From contig NZ_JAIMID010000020.1 of NCBI RefSeq assembly GCF_019966535.1, positions 45,405 through 109,404 of the forward strand: a stretch of DNA of 64,000 nucleotides. The letters run 5' to 3'. The stretch's first letter is position 1; each line of letters opens with the position of its first letter. This document shows, piece by piece, positions 1 to 9,084 of the stretch. The position numbers and the translations under genes were made by a program. The notes beneath the pieces are model-generated. The model ran no database searches. It had not been told where the DNA came from and saw only the letters and a list, made by a program, of their open reading frames with translations. This stretch comes from Mesobacterium pallidum (GTDB taxonomy: Bacteria; Pseudomonadota; Alphaproteobacteria; Rhodobacterales; Rhodobacteraceae).

Positions 1-212
1 CCATCGTCTTCGACAAGCCGCTGCTGAACTACTACGTGCGCACCGGCGGCAATGCCCGGGTGGTGGACCGGGTCTTCAAGCCCGAGGATTACGGGATCGC
101 CTTCGACCAGGGCAGCCCCCTGACCGAAGAGATCAACCGCGCCCTGCTGGCCCTGCGCGAGGACGGCACCCATGACGAGATCTATGCCCGCTGGTTCGGC
201 GCCACGCGCTGA
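1..212 (+). CDS. Amino-acid ABC transporter substrate-binding protein, C-terminal fragment
   Basis: The reading frame enters from outside the window and ends with TGA at 210-212, so only about 69 C-terminal residues are visible. They match the end of the bacterial family 3 periplasmic solute-binding fold: a 'DYGIAFDQGSPL' strand, then a helix with 'EINRALLALREDGTHDEIY' and the closing 'RWFG' typical of polar amino-acid binding proteins. The full protein would be secreted to the periplasm and deliver an amino acid to an ABC permease; signal peptide and ligand residues lie upstream. The gene runs toward the convergent GlsB-like gene, 3 bases away. The substrate cannot be told from this fragment. 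Confidence 0.8.
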   Translation, partial: IVFDKPLLNYYVRTGGNARVVDRVFKPEDYGIAFDQGSPLTEEINRALLALREDGTHDEIYARWFGATR

Positions 213-215
213 GGC

Positions 216-458
216 CTAGCGCAGGCGGCGATAGCCCCAGATCAGCAGGCAGGCCCCGGCCGCGCCGACGACCAGTTGCGGCAGCCAGGCCCGCGCGGCG
301 TAGATGCCGAAGAAGCTGAGGATCAGGTTCAGCACCACCGCGCCGATGATCCCGAGGATAATGTTCACGAAGATCCCGGTGTCGGTCTTCATGATCGCGC
401 TGGCGATCCAGCCCGCCAGCCCGCCGACGATGATCGCGCCGATGAATCCGATGCCCAT
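216..458 (-). CDS. GlsB/YeaQ/YmgE family stress-associated membrane protein
   Basis: An 80-residue, almost wholly hydrophobic protein with three predicted membrane segments separated by short glycine-rich turns. It opens with 'MGIGFIGAIIVGGLAGWIAS' and carries a charged 'KTDTG' loop, the hallmark of the transglycosylase-associated / YeaQ-YmgE family (usual length 80-90). These small inner-membrane proteins are linked to general stress; the biochemical role is not established and the old 'transglycosylase-associated' name is not evidence of enzyme activity. It stands alone, convergent with the ABC gene and 98 bases downstream of the dapD stop in the same direction. Confidence 0.85.
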   Translation of the reverse strand: MGIGFIGAIIVGGLAGWIASAIMKTDTGIFVNIILGIIGAVVLNLILSFFGIYAARAWLPQLVVGAAGACLLIWGYRRLR

Positions 459-556
459 GATGTGCCCCTTTGCTGTTGACCACGGTCAACGCACCGGCGG
501 GGCGGCCGGTTCCCGGACGGGGTCGCGCGGGCCGTGAGGGCCCGCGCGCAAGCCGC

Positions 557-1384
557 TTAGTCGCGCAGCAGCTCGTTGATGCCGGTTTTCGAACGCGTGC
601 GTTCGTCCACCCGCTTCACGATCACGGCGCAGTAGAGGTTGATGCCGTTCTTCGACGGCATCGACCCCGCCACGACCACCGAATAGGGCGGCACTTCGCC
701 ATACATGACTTCGCCGGTCTCGCGGTCCACGATCTTGGTCGACTGGCCGATGAAGACGCCCATGCCCAGCACGGACCCCTCGCGGACGATCACGCCCTCG
801 ACCACCTCGGACCGGGCACCGATAAAGCAATTGTCCTCGATGATGGTCGGGCCGGCCTGCATGGGTTCCAGCACGCCGCCGATGCCGACGCCGCCGCTGA
901 GGTGCACGCCCTTGCCGATCTGCGCGCAGCTGCCGACGGTGGCCCAGGTGTCGACCATGGTGCCGCTGTCAACATAGGCGCCGAGGTTCACGAAGGACGG
1001 CATCAGCACCACGCCCGGCGCGATGAAGGCCGAACGGCGGACGACGCAGTTCGGCACGGCGCGGAAACCGGCGGCCTTCCACTGGTTCTCGCCCCAGCCC
1101 TTGAACTTGCTGTCGACCTTGTCCCACCAGCCACCGCCCTGCGGCCCGCCGGTCTGCTCTTCCATGTCCTTGAGGCGGAAGCCCAGCAACACCGCCTTCT
1201 TGGCCCATTGGTTCACGTGCCAGTCGCCATTGTCCTGCTTTTCGGCCACGCGCAGCTGGCCTGCGTCCAGCGCGTTCAGCGTGTCCTCGATGGCCTCGCG
1301 GGTTTCGCCGGTGGTGGCGGGGGTGATCGTGTCGCGCGCCTCCCAGGCGGCTTCGATGGCAGCTTCGAGCTGGGCGTTGGACAT
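557..1384 (-). CDS. dapD: 2,3,4,5-tetrahydropyridine-2,6-dicarboxylate N-succinyltransferase
   Basis: Transfers succinyl from succinyl-CoA to tetrahydrodipicolinate in the succinylase branch of lysine and meso-diaminopimelate synthesis (cytoplasm, trimeric). The ATG at 1384 gives 275 residues, the usual DapD length; the open frame continues upstream but that part has no family resemblance. An alpha-helical N-terminal domain ('MSNAQLEAAIEAAWEARD') precedes a left-handed beta-helix of hexapeptide repeats from about residue 110, with 'GAYVDSGTMVDTWATVGS' and 'IGKGVHLSGGVGIGG' typical of the family. dapE, dapB and dapA also lie in this window, at about 24.5, 44 and 54 kb, but not in an operon with dapD. 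Confidence 0.97.
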   Translation of the reverse strand: MSNAQLEAAIEAAWEARDTITPATTGETREAIEDTLNALDAGQLRVAEKQDNGDWHVNQWAKKAVLLGFRLKDMEEQTGGPQGGGWWDKVDSKFKGWGENQWKAAGFRAVPNCVVRRSAFIAPGVVLMPSFVNLGAYVDSGTMVDTWATVGSCAQIGKGVHLSGGVGIGGVLEPMQAGPTIIEDNCFIGARSEVVEGVIVREGSVLGMGVFIGQSTKIVDRETGEVMYGEVPPYSVVVAGSMPSKNGINLYCAVIVKRVDERTRSKTGINELLRD

Positions 1385-1563
1385 GTGGCCTCTCCGTTCC
1401 CTAGGGTCGTCAGTCGCAAGGGCTATAGTGGCGATCCCGGCACGGGGCAATGCCCGCCCGCAGCGTTGCCGTCCGTCCGCAGCGGCGGGCCGGGCTCCGC
1501 GGGGCCGGTTCCCATGACCCGCGTGCCGGTGCAAGGTGGCGGCGCAGCAGCCGGAGGCCATGG

Positions 1564-2226
1564 ATGATCAGCTTTGCCTTGGACGTCATCAACTGGGACG
1601 CCATCGCCGCCCTGACCGGCATCGTGATCGCCGGGCTCGGCTTCATGATCAATTCCCGTCTGCGCCGGCAGGAGCGCAAGTCGCGCCATGCCGCGCTGCT
1701 GTCGGAATACCGGCGCGAGACCATCGCCTTTTCCCGCGATTTCTTCGAGACGGTGTCGGAGGCGCTGGCGCTGTACGCGGTGGAAAAGGAACGGCCGCGC
1801 GACGATCCGCAGCTGTGCCTGCTGGCGGCACGGCTGTCGTCGCTGGCCGACACCGGGCGGTTCTATTTCCCGAACGAGATGGGCGAGAACCCGACCGGCA
1901 CCTCCAAGGGCCCGGCCTTTGCCGGCACGCGGCGCCCCCCTCTCGAGGCGATCCTGGCCGCACATTTCGCGGTCGAGGCGATGCGCCTCGCGGGGCCGGA
2001 AAAGCGCGAGGCGCAGGACCTGGCCGTCGAGTGCCTGCACGAGACGCGCCAGCCCTTTCCCATGCCCCGAGACAGCGGCCCCAGCCCGCGCTTCCTGCTG
2101 ATCCAGGCGCGGCGCTGCTATCTGAACGCGGTGGTGCCGGGCACCTTCCCGCGCGAATGGCATGGCATGTTCGAGGACCTGCTGGGCCCGGTGACGGGAA
2201 CGCCGGGCGCGGGGCCGCAGCTTTAA
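1564..2226 (+). CDS. Membrane-anchored protein of unknown function
   Basis: A 220-residue protein starting at the ATG at 1564. It has one hydrophobic segment near the N-terminus (about residues 13-30, 'IAALTGIVIAGLGFMINS') followed by an arginine-rich stretch that should stay in the cytoplasm, then a soluble, mostly helical domain of about 180 residues. The segment resembles the anchor of small 'DUF4760-like' one-span proteins, but I do not recognise the domain with confidence. It is divergent from dapD and overlaps the SHOCT gene tail-to-tail by four bases (2223-2226). No catalytic motif is visible. Confidence 0.7.
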   Translation: MISFALDVINWDAIAALTGIVIAGLGFMINSRLRRQERKSRHAALLSEYRRETIAFSRDFFETVSEALALYAVEKERPRDDPQLCLLAARLSSLADTGRFYFPNEMGENPTGTSKGPAFAGTRRPPLEAILAAHFAVEAMRLAGPEKREAQDLAVECLHETRQPFPMPRDSGPSPRFLLIQARRCYLNAVVPGTFPREWHGMFEDLLGPVTGTPGAGPQL

Positions 2227-3062
2227 AGCCGGGCCAGCAGTTCGGCCTTCTTGGTCTCGAACTCGGCCTCGGTCAGGATGCCCGCGTCGCGCAGTTCGGC
2301 CAGCTTGCGGATCAGGCCGATGATCGCCTCGCCGTCGCTGGATGGCTGCTTGGGCGCCTCGACCGCGCCGGTCGGGGCCGGTTCGGGGGTGGGAACCGGC
2401 GCGGTTTGCGGCTCGGGGGCCCAGACCTGCGACGAAGGCGCGGGCGCGAACGGCGCCTCGGACACCACGGGCGTTTCGGCGACGGGCGCCGCGCCGATCT
2501 CGACCCGCGGCAGGTCCGAGACGCGGACAAGCCCGAACTGGCTGGTGAAGGTCAGTGTCCGGTCGCCCACCTGCTGCTGTGACACGCCGGAAATTGCGTG
2601 ATCGCCCGTGTCAAAGACCTCGATCCGACCGCCCTGGTCGATCGCGAGCCGCCGCGTGCCGGGAAAGACCGCGTAGCGCAGGTCGTTCTGCGACCCGCTC
2701 GAGGACGGCACACCCAGCTCTTCGGGCCAGCGCGACCCGCCGCCCGACGCCGCAAAGCTGACCCCGGCCCCCGGCATCGCCTCGGGTACGAGCACATCGG
2801 GGTCGCGCACCAGCGGCGCGATCTCGGAACACAGGGCGTCGACCCGCGCCTTGAGCCCGTTGTTGAACATGTCGCCGACCATGGTCATGCCGCCCTGGCT
2901 CCATTGTCCCATGCCGCCAAGGTCGGGATGGCTGAACTGCGCCTGGGTGCCGCCGCCGCGCAAGAGGGCAAAGAACAGCGTTTCGGCCGCGTCGGTCGTC
3001 ACGCCGTTGCGGGCGGCAATGTCGGACAGGCGCGCCGTGCCGTCCGGGGTCAGTCGCGTCAT
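2223..3062 (-). CDS. SHOCT domain-containing protein
   Basis: A 279-residue protein with no signal peptide. Residues 1-180 form a domain I cannot place ('MTRLTPDGTARLSDIAARNG' at the start). A low-complexity Pro/Ala/Glu linker follows at about 180-235. The last 35 residues are a clear SHOCT (short C-terminal) domain, with 'LAELRDAGILTEAEFETKKA' as its core. SHOCT is found at the ends of many unrelated bacterial proteins and is thought to mediate oligomerisation; it gives no enzymatic function. The gene overlaps the neighbouring convergent gene by four bases and ends a short leftward block. Confidence 0.85.
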   Translation of the reverse strand: MTRLTPDGTARLSDIAARNGVTTDAAETLFFALLRGGGTQAQFSHPDLGGMGQWSQGGMTMVGDMFNNGLKARVDALCSEIAPLVRDPDVLVPEAMPGAGVSFAASGGGSRWPEELGVPSSSGSQNDLRYAVFPGTRRLAIDQGGRIEVFDTGDHAISGVSQQQVGDRTLTFTSQFGLVRVSDLPRVEIGAAPVAETPVVSEAPFAPAPSSQVWAPEPQTAPVPTPEPAPTGAVEAPKQPSSDGEAIIGLIRKLAELRDAGILTEAEFETKKAELLARL

Positions 3063-3141
3063 GGGATGGGTCCGTCTATGAGGGTGGGGAAGCCGGGGCT
3101 TTGCCCCTTCCTAGCAGGCCGGGGCCTTGCGGGCCAGCCGG

Positions 3142-3612
3142 TCAAACCCGGTGATAGGGGCTGCCGGCCAGGATCGAGGCGGCACGGTAAAGCTGTTCGG
3201 TCAGCATGGCGCGGGCCAGCATGTGCGGCCAGACCATCGCGCCGAACGAGAGGGCGAAATCCGCCTCGGCGCGCAGCGACGGGTCGATCCCGTCCGCGCC
3301 GCCGATCACCAGCGCCAGGTCCTGCGTGCCGGTGTCGCGCCAGCGGCCCAGCTGGTCGGCAAAGTCGGGCGAGGACATCACGCGGCCGCGTTCATCCATC
3401 ACGCAGACCCGCGCGCCCGAGGGGATGGCGCGGCGCAGCAGGTCGGCCTCGGCCGCCATGCCGCCGCCCTTCTTGTCCTCGACCTCGTGGAGTGTCAGCG
3501 GACCAAGGCCCAGCGCCCGGCCGCTGCGGTCGAAGCGGGTGGTGTAATCGTCGATCAGCGTGCGTTCGGGACCGGCGCGCAGCCGGCCCACCGCACAGAT
3601 ATGTAGGCGCAA
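3142..3612 (-). CDS. rlmH: 23S rRNA (pseudouridine1915-N3)-methyltransferase
   Basis: SPOUT-class methyltransferase that uses S-adenosylmethionine to methylate pseudouridine 1915 of 23S rRNA on the 70S ribosome. The knotted-fold signature is present: 'LALVIGGADGID' (cofactor loop) and the C-terminal 'WPHMLARAMLTEQLYRA'. I place the start at a TTG at 3610-3612, giving 156 residues (family norm 155-160) and beginning 'LRLHICAVGRLR', where homologues start 'MKLHI...'. The in-frame ATG at 3636 would add eight unrelated residues. The TTG lies one base beyond the rsfS stop, so translation is probably coupled. The rsfS-rlmH pair is conserved in alphaproteobacteria. Confidence 0.95.
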   Translation of the reverse strand: MRLHICAVGRLRAGPERTLIDDYTTRFDRSGRALGLGPLTLHEVEDKKGGGMAAEADLLRRAIPSGARVCVMDERGRVMSSPDFADQLGRWRDTGTQDLALVIGGADGIDPSLRAEADFALSFGAMVWPHMLARAMLTEQLYRAASILAGSPYHRV

Positions 3613-3613
3613 G

Positions 3614-3976
3614 TCAGGCCTGCCGGGCGACGGCATCCCCCGCGGGGAGCCACATCTTTTCCAGCTGGTAGAAGTCGCGCACTTCGGGACGGAAGACGTG
3701 AACGATCACGTCGCCGGTGTCGATCAGCACCCAGTCGCCCGTTTCCTTGCCCTCGACCGTGCAGAGCCGGCCATGCTCCTGCTTGAGCGTCTCGACCAGT
3801 TTCTCGGCCATGGCCGTCACTTGGCGCGACGAGCGCCCGGAGCAGATGACCATGTAGTCACCGATGGCCGTCTTGCCCCGCAGGTCGATCTGCAGGATGT
3901 CTTCGGCCTTGCTGTCATCGAGGGATTTGACGATCTCGTCCCGCAGCTCTTCGCTGGTGAGATCAACGTGGGGCAT
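3614..3976 (-). CDS. rsfS: Ribosome silencing factor RsfS
   Basis: Binds uL14 on the 50S subunit and blocks subunit joining, slowing translation when nutrients are scarce. The RsfS fold is unmistakable: 'SLDDSKAEDILQIDL', 'IGDYMVICSGRSSRQV', 'GDWVLIDTGDVIVHVF' and the terminal 'FYQLEKMW'. The ATG at 3976 gives 120 residues but has no good ribosome binding site. A perfect AGGAGG (4033-4038, read on the minus strand) sits eight bases before an in-frame CTG at 4022-4024, which would give 136 residues beginning (L/M)TPQTTAASAAD. The CTG start is a real alternative. rlmH follows after one base. Confidence 0.95.
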   Translation of the reverse strand: MPHVDLTSEELRDEIVKSLDDSKAEDILQIDLRGKTAIGDYMVICSGRSSRQVTAMAEKLVETLKQEHGRLCTVEGKETGDWVLIDTGDVIVHVFRPEVRDFYQLEKMWLPAGDAVARQA

Positions 3977-4133
3977 GGTGGCCCCGGTGTCTGCGGCAGA
4001 TGCCGCGGTGGTCTGAGGTGTCAGAACCTGGTCCTCCTTTCGGCGCACCGCAAAAGCGCCCCGGTGCCGGACGTGATCCAAAGATAACAATTGCGCGCCG
4101 AAATCTCAATCGGCTGCGGACACGTGGCGGAAA

Positions 4134-5456
4134 TCAGCCGGGGTCCGGCGCATCCTTGAGCACCCGCACCTCGCGCTGCGGGAAGGGGATCGAGATGTCG
4201 TTCGCGTGGAAGGCATCCCAGAGCGCCAGGTAGACATTGCCGCGGATGTTGGTCAGGCCCCCGGTCGGATCCTTGATCCAGAAGCGCAGGATGTAGTCCA
4301 CGCTGCTGTCGCCGAAGCCGACGATGTGGCAGACCGGCGCGCGGTCGGTCAGCACCCGGTCGACGGCCTTGGCCGCCTCGATCGCCAGCTTGCGCACCTT
4401 GTGCGGGTCGTCCCCGTAGGAGGTGCCGAAATAGATGTCGAGCCGCACGAAATCGTTGGAATGCGACCAGTTGACCACCTGCCCGGTGATCAGGTCCTCG
4501 TTCGGAATGAGGTATTCCTTGCCATCCCGCGTGGTGATGCTGACATAGCGCGCACCCAGCGAGTTGATCCAGCCGAACGTGTCGCCAAGGCTGATCACGT
4601 CCCCAGGCTTGATCGACTTGTCGAGCAGGATGATGATGCCCGACACGAGGTTCGACACCACCTTCTGGAGACCGAAGCCCAGGCCGACGCCGATGGCCCC
4701 CGACAGCACCGCGAGACCGGTGAGGTCCACGCCGACCGACTTGAGCCCGATGAAGAAGGCCGCGCCGAACAGCAGCACCTGGAGGAACTTGACCGCCAGC
4801 ACCTGCATCGAGGGGCTGATGTCCTCGTTCCGGCGGATCGTCGTCGCGGCGGACTGGCTGACGAATCGGGCGAGGATCATGAGCAGCGTCAGGGTGAAGA
4901 CCGCCTGCACCAGCAGCCACAGCGACAGGTGGATCGAACCGACGTCCAGCGCGACCGAGGACAGGAGCTGCTGCGCCTCGTCCGTGAGGTTCAGGATCGA
5001 CAGCGTGACCCAGGCCCAGCCGGCATAGCGGATCATCGTCCGCAGGAAGCTGTTGGCGATGAGCCGGGTGAGGATCGCGATCACCAGCCAGGCCGCGGCC
5101 AGCTGGCCGATGATGCCCAGCAGGTAGGACCGCGACGGCCAGGTCACCTCTCGCATGATCCAGATCACCGGCCAGATCGTCCCGACGAACAGGATCAGCC
5201 GCATCCGCCGGTTGATCAGCACGCCGAACCGCATCCGCCAGGTCGGCCAGCCTTCGCGCGTGCGCAGCCAGGCCTGCCAGCGCGGCCGCAGGATCCGCGC
5301 GCCGATGACAGCCAGCAGGATCAGCCCGGCGACGATCATCAGCTGGTAAGCGTTCCACGGCCGCATCAACCCGTTCAGGAACCCCTGGACCTGCGCATAG
5401 AGGCTGGTGGCGATCTCCTGCGCGACCGCGGCCGTATCAGGTGCTTGCGGCTCCAT
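4134..5456 (-). CDS. MscS-family mechanosensitive ion channel
   Basis: A 440-residue inner-membrane channel protein that should open under membrane tension to release solutes on osmotic downshock. There are several N-terminal membrane helices (from about residue 35), and the pore-lining TM3 is visible as 'LAVLSGAIGVGLGFGLQKV', the Gly/Ala-rich helix of MscS. The beta domain follows with 'PGDVISLGDTFGWINSLGAR', then the cytoplasmic alpha/beta domain to the C-terminus. It is longer than E. coli MscS (286) because of extra N-terminal helices. The ATG at 5456 is the first plausible start. It is the first gene of the leftward group upstream of rsfS. Confidence 0.93.
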   Translation of the reverse strand: MEPQAPDTAAVAQEIATSLYAQVQGFLNGLMRPWNAYQLMIVAGLILLAVIGARILRPRWQAWLRTREGWPTWRMRFGVLINRRMRLILFVGTIWPVIWIMREVTWPSRSYLLGIIGQLAAAWLVIAILTRLIANSFLRTMIRYAGWAWVTLSILNLTDEAQQLLSSVALDVGSIHLSLWLLVQAVFTLTLLMILARFVSQSAATTIRRNEDISPSMQVLAVKFLQVLLFGAAFFIGLKSVGVDLTGLAVLSGAIGVGLGFGLQKVVSNLVSGIIILLDKSIKPGDVISLGDTFGWINSLGARYVSITTRDGKEYLIPNEDLITGQVVNWSHSNDFVRLDIYFGTSYGDDPHKVRKLAIEAAKAVDRVLTDRAPVCHIVGFGDSSVDYILRFWIKDPTGGLTNIRGNVYLALWDAFHANDISIPFPQREVRVLKDAPDPG

Positions 5457-5611
5457 GCGCTCTCTCCCCTTTTGCCGGATTTTCCGACGGATGGCGCAAA
5501 GTGTCCAGAGCGGCGAAGCTTTCGCATAGGTTGCGTGGACTCACGTCCCCACTTATCTTAACTTGAAAGACCGACAAGCCTGTGCCGCGCAAGACAAGGA
5601 CCCGGACGTTC

Positions 5612-6037
5612 ATGGGAATCGCCTTCACCCTGGTCACCGACCACGACCTACTGCTGATGCGCGTCACCGAAAGGCCGCGGGCCGAAGACCTGGCCGTGCG
5701 GCAACAAGAGGCCTCGGTGCTGCACGCAATGAGCCGGTTCAGCCGGGCGCTGCTGGACCTGCGGGACCAGACCGGGTCCGACCTTGACGGAGCGGCCGTG
5801 CGGTCGATCCTGCTGCGCTGCGACCGGCAGACCGGTCAGATCGGCCCGCATGCGGTGCTGCCCATGGCCATCGTCGCCACCCCCGGCTCGATCGGCCAGG
5901 GCATCGCACGCATGTTCCTTGGCCATGCGCACGGGCTGCCCCACCTGTCGCTCGAGCTGTTCGAGACGCCGGAAGAGGCCGGGAGCTGGCTTGGCATGAC
6001 GCCGGGCTGGGAGAAGGTGCTGCTCACACAGCGCTGA
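5612..6037 (+). CDS. Conserved hypothetical cytoplasmic protein
   Basis: A 141-residue soluble protein from the ATG at 5612; a GTG at 5582 would add ten Arg/Thr/Lys residues, but the ATG has an AAGGA about 11 bases upstream and is preferred. Alternating strands and helices with 'RALLDLRDQTGSDLDGAAV' and 'LPMAIVATPGSIGQGIARMF' suggest a small alpha/beta fold of the STAS/SpoIIAA-like kind found in many Rhodobacteraceae, but I cannot confirm the family. No catalytic motif or signal peptide. It is divergent from the MscS gene and lies ahead of leuC with a 214-base gap, so it is probably transcribed alone. Confidence 0.65.
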   Translation: MGIAFTLVTDHDLLLMRVTERPRAEDLAVRQQEASVLHAMSRFSRALLDLRDQTGSDLDGAAVRSILLRCDRQTGQIGPHAVLPMAIVATPGSIGQGIARMFLGHAHGLPHLSLELFETPEEAGSWLGMTPGWEKVLLTQR

Positions 6038-6084
6038 GGCGGTTTCCCTTGCGAGACTCACGCGGGCGCTGTATCTGACGGGCC

Positions 6085-6206
6085 ATGACAGTGGTTTTCG
6101 ACATGGACGATCGCGCGCGCCTGCCCTGGCGGTTTTACGGCGCGACCCACACGGTCCTCGCACGTCTATGACGCGCGCGGCCTGCGCAGGTGCGACCTGT
6201 GCGGCC
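6085..6206 (+). promoter_or_regulatory. Candidate leuC leader: short ORF followed by a stem-loop
   Basis: In the gap before leuC, an ATG at 6085 opens a 28-codon frame ending at TGA 6169-6171. Its last Leu codon is CTA, rare in this genome. Eight bases later a stem-loop (6179-6191 with 6195-6206, triloop GCG) forms 12 pairs with a single bulged T. No T-run follows, so it is not a simple terminator. The arrangement resembles an attenuation leader, but the peptide is not leucine-rich. No direct evidence of expression. Confidence 0.3.
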
Positions 6207-6251
6207 CTTCCTGTCACGCCAATCCAATAGCCAGAAAACGGGAGAGGACCG

Positions 6252-7675
<1,424 letters not shown>

Positions 7676-7679
<4 letters not shown>

Positions 7680-8020
7680 GCCGCGCCGCCGCCGCGCTGA
7701 CCGGCATGGGGCTGACCCTGCTGGCCGCCTGCGGCGGTGGCGAAACGCTCGCACCCGAGGTCCTGGCCTTCGGCCCGGCTGACGGCACCCTCGCGGGCAG
7801 CTACGACCCCGCGCAATTCTCGCCCGACCTCGTGCGGGCGCAGTTGCGCGGTGGCTGCATCGGTGGCCAGATCGGCAGCTATGCCGAGACGGGCACCGAC
7901 CGTGACGGGAGGATCACTTTCGTCGCGACCTGCCCTTCGGGGCTGATCGCGGCGCCGGGGCCCACCCGTGTCGAACGCCGGACCGATGGCACGCTGATGA
8001 TCCGCAGGGTCGGCGCCTGA
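7676..8020 (+). CDS. Small putative lipoprotein between leuC and leuD
   Basis: A 114-residue protein starting at a GTG that overlaps the leuC TGA (GTGA), which implies translational coupling. Residues 1-20 look like a lipoprotein signal peptide ('LTGMGLTLLAACGGG'), with cleavage before the Cys in LLAAC, so the mature protein should be lipid-anchored in the envelope. The mature part has a Cys pair ('GGCIGG...VATCPSG') that could form a disulfide. Rhodobacteraceae often have a small protein inserted between leuC and leuD; its function is unknown. No known domain is recognised. Confidence 0.75.
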
Positions 8021-8091
8021 GCCGCCCTGCCCCTTCCTATCCCCTTCGGCGGCGCCTTCGGGCCCCCGCCCCGATCCAGAGGACGTAACCC

Positions 8092-8697
8092 ATGGATAAA
8101 TTCGAGACCTTCACCGGTGTCGCGGCGCCCATGCCGCTTGTGAACATCGACACCGACATGATCATCCCCAAGGAATTCCTGAAGACGATCAAGCGCACCG
8201 GCCTGGGCGTCCATGCCTTCGACGAGATGCGCTATGACCGCCAGGGCAACGAGATCCCCGATTTCGTGCTGAACCAGCCGGCCTACCGCAACGCGTCGGT
8301 CCTGGTCGCCGGCGACAACTTCGGCTGCGGCTCGTCGCGCGAACACGCGCCCTGGGCGCTGGCGGATTTCGGCATCAAGGTGGTCGTGTCGACCTCTTTC
8401 GCCGACATCTTCTTCAACAACTGCTTCAAGAACGGCATGCTGCCCATCGTGCTTCCGCAGGAGCAGGTCGACATCCTGATGAAGGACGCGGAAAAAGGCG
8501 AGAATGCACGCCAGACCGTCGACCTCGAGGCGCAGACCATCACGACGTCGGACGGAGAGGTCATCCCGTTCGAGGTCGACGCCTTCCGCAAGCATTGCCT
8601 GCTGAACGGCCTCGACGACATCGGCCTCACGATGGAGAAGGTCTCCTCGATCGAAGCCTTCGAAAAGCAAAGCGCGGCGGCCCGTCCCTGGGTCTGA
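8092..8697 (+). CDS. leuD: 3-isopropylmalate dehydratase, small subunit
   Basis: The swivel-domain partner of LeuC in isopropylmalate isomerase. 201 residues, the standard length. The family signatures are 'NIDTDMIIPKEFLKTI' near the N-terminus and 'GDNFGCGSSREHAPWAL' at about residues 76-92. The ATG at 8092 follows an AGAGGA ribosome binding site. It lies downstream of leuC and the small lipoprotein gene in the same direction and is followed by a strong terminator hairpin at 8723-8749, marking the operon end. Confidence 0.97.
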   Translation: MDKFETFTGVAAPMPLVNIDTDMIIPKEFLKTIKRTGLGVHAFDEMRYDRQGNEIPDFVLNQPAYRNASVLVAGDNFGCGSSREHAPWALADFGIKVVVSTSFADIFFNNCFKNGMLPIVLPQEQVDILMKDAEKGENARQTVDLEAQTITTSDGEVIPFEVDAFRKHCLLNGLDDIGLTMEKVSSIEAFEKQSAAARPWV

Positions 8698-8722
8698 TCC
8701 CCGCCACAGGCTGAGTATTCCG

Positions 8723-8749
8723 ATGGGGCGCCACGATCTGGCGCCCCAT
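8723..8749 (+). terminator. Terminator hairpin after leuD
   Basis: A perfect 11-bp stem (8723-8733 with 8739-8749) around the loop CGATC, 25 bases after the leuD stop. No long T-run follows on the plus strand (TGTCG), so it may need help, but the stem is very GC-rich and the position fits an operon end. Confidence 0.75.
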
Positions 8750-8772
8750 TGTCGTTCAGGGCGAAACACCCC

Positions 8773-8793
8773 CGGTTAACCATCTGTTAACCG
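8773..8793. promoter_or_regulatory. CtrA-type binding site inside an inverted repeat
   Basis: TTAA at 8776-8779, seven bases, then TTAAC at 8787-8791: the exact full CtrA consensus TTAA-N7-TTAAC known from Caulobacter and Rhodobacterales. The site also forms an 8-bp inverted repeat (CGGTTAAC / GTTAACCG, spacer CATCT). The nearest downstream gene is the membrane protein at 9085. Binding itself is inferred. Confidence 0.55.
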
Positions 8794-9084
8794 AGTCCTT
8801 GCCCTTGCCACATTTCGCCTATGTGCTTTGCGCGCTATTCCAACAACATATTGTTTTGGCATGGGGGTTCGCCACACAAGCACGCCACAATTGATGCATT
8901 CCCGCACCAGTTCCTCCCTCAAAAGGCCCGATTTCCCGGCTCTATTGTTCACACTTCTTGAGGTCGTCCATGGAAGGGGGCAAAAATTGGGCAACAATGA
9001 GGCAGCCCGCCACAAACGGCGGGATCAAAGTGGGACAAGGGGGCGGCATCGTATCGCGCCCGTCCGCGATGAGAGGTTTGGGCA

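Larger units (their letters stand above)
8698..9084. other. Intergenic region leuD to membrane-protein gene
   Basis: A 387-base stretch without a credible gene. It holds the leuD terminator (8723-8749), an inverted repeat containing a CtrA-type box (8773-8793), and then about 290 bases of lower-GC sequence with no reading frame that shows coding bias. The small ORFs here lack homology or a ribosome binding site. The lower GC may mark the promoter region of the gene at 9085. Confidence 0.6.
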
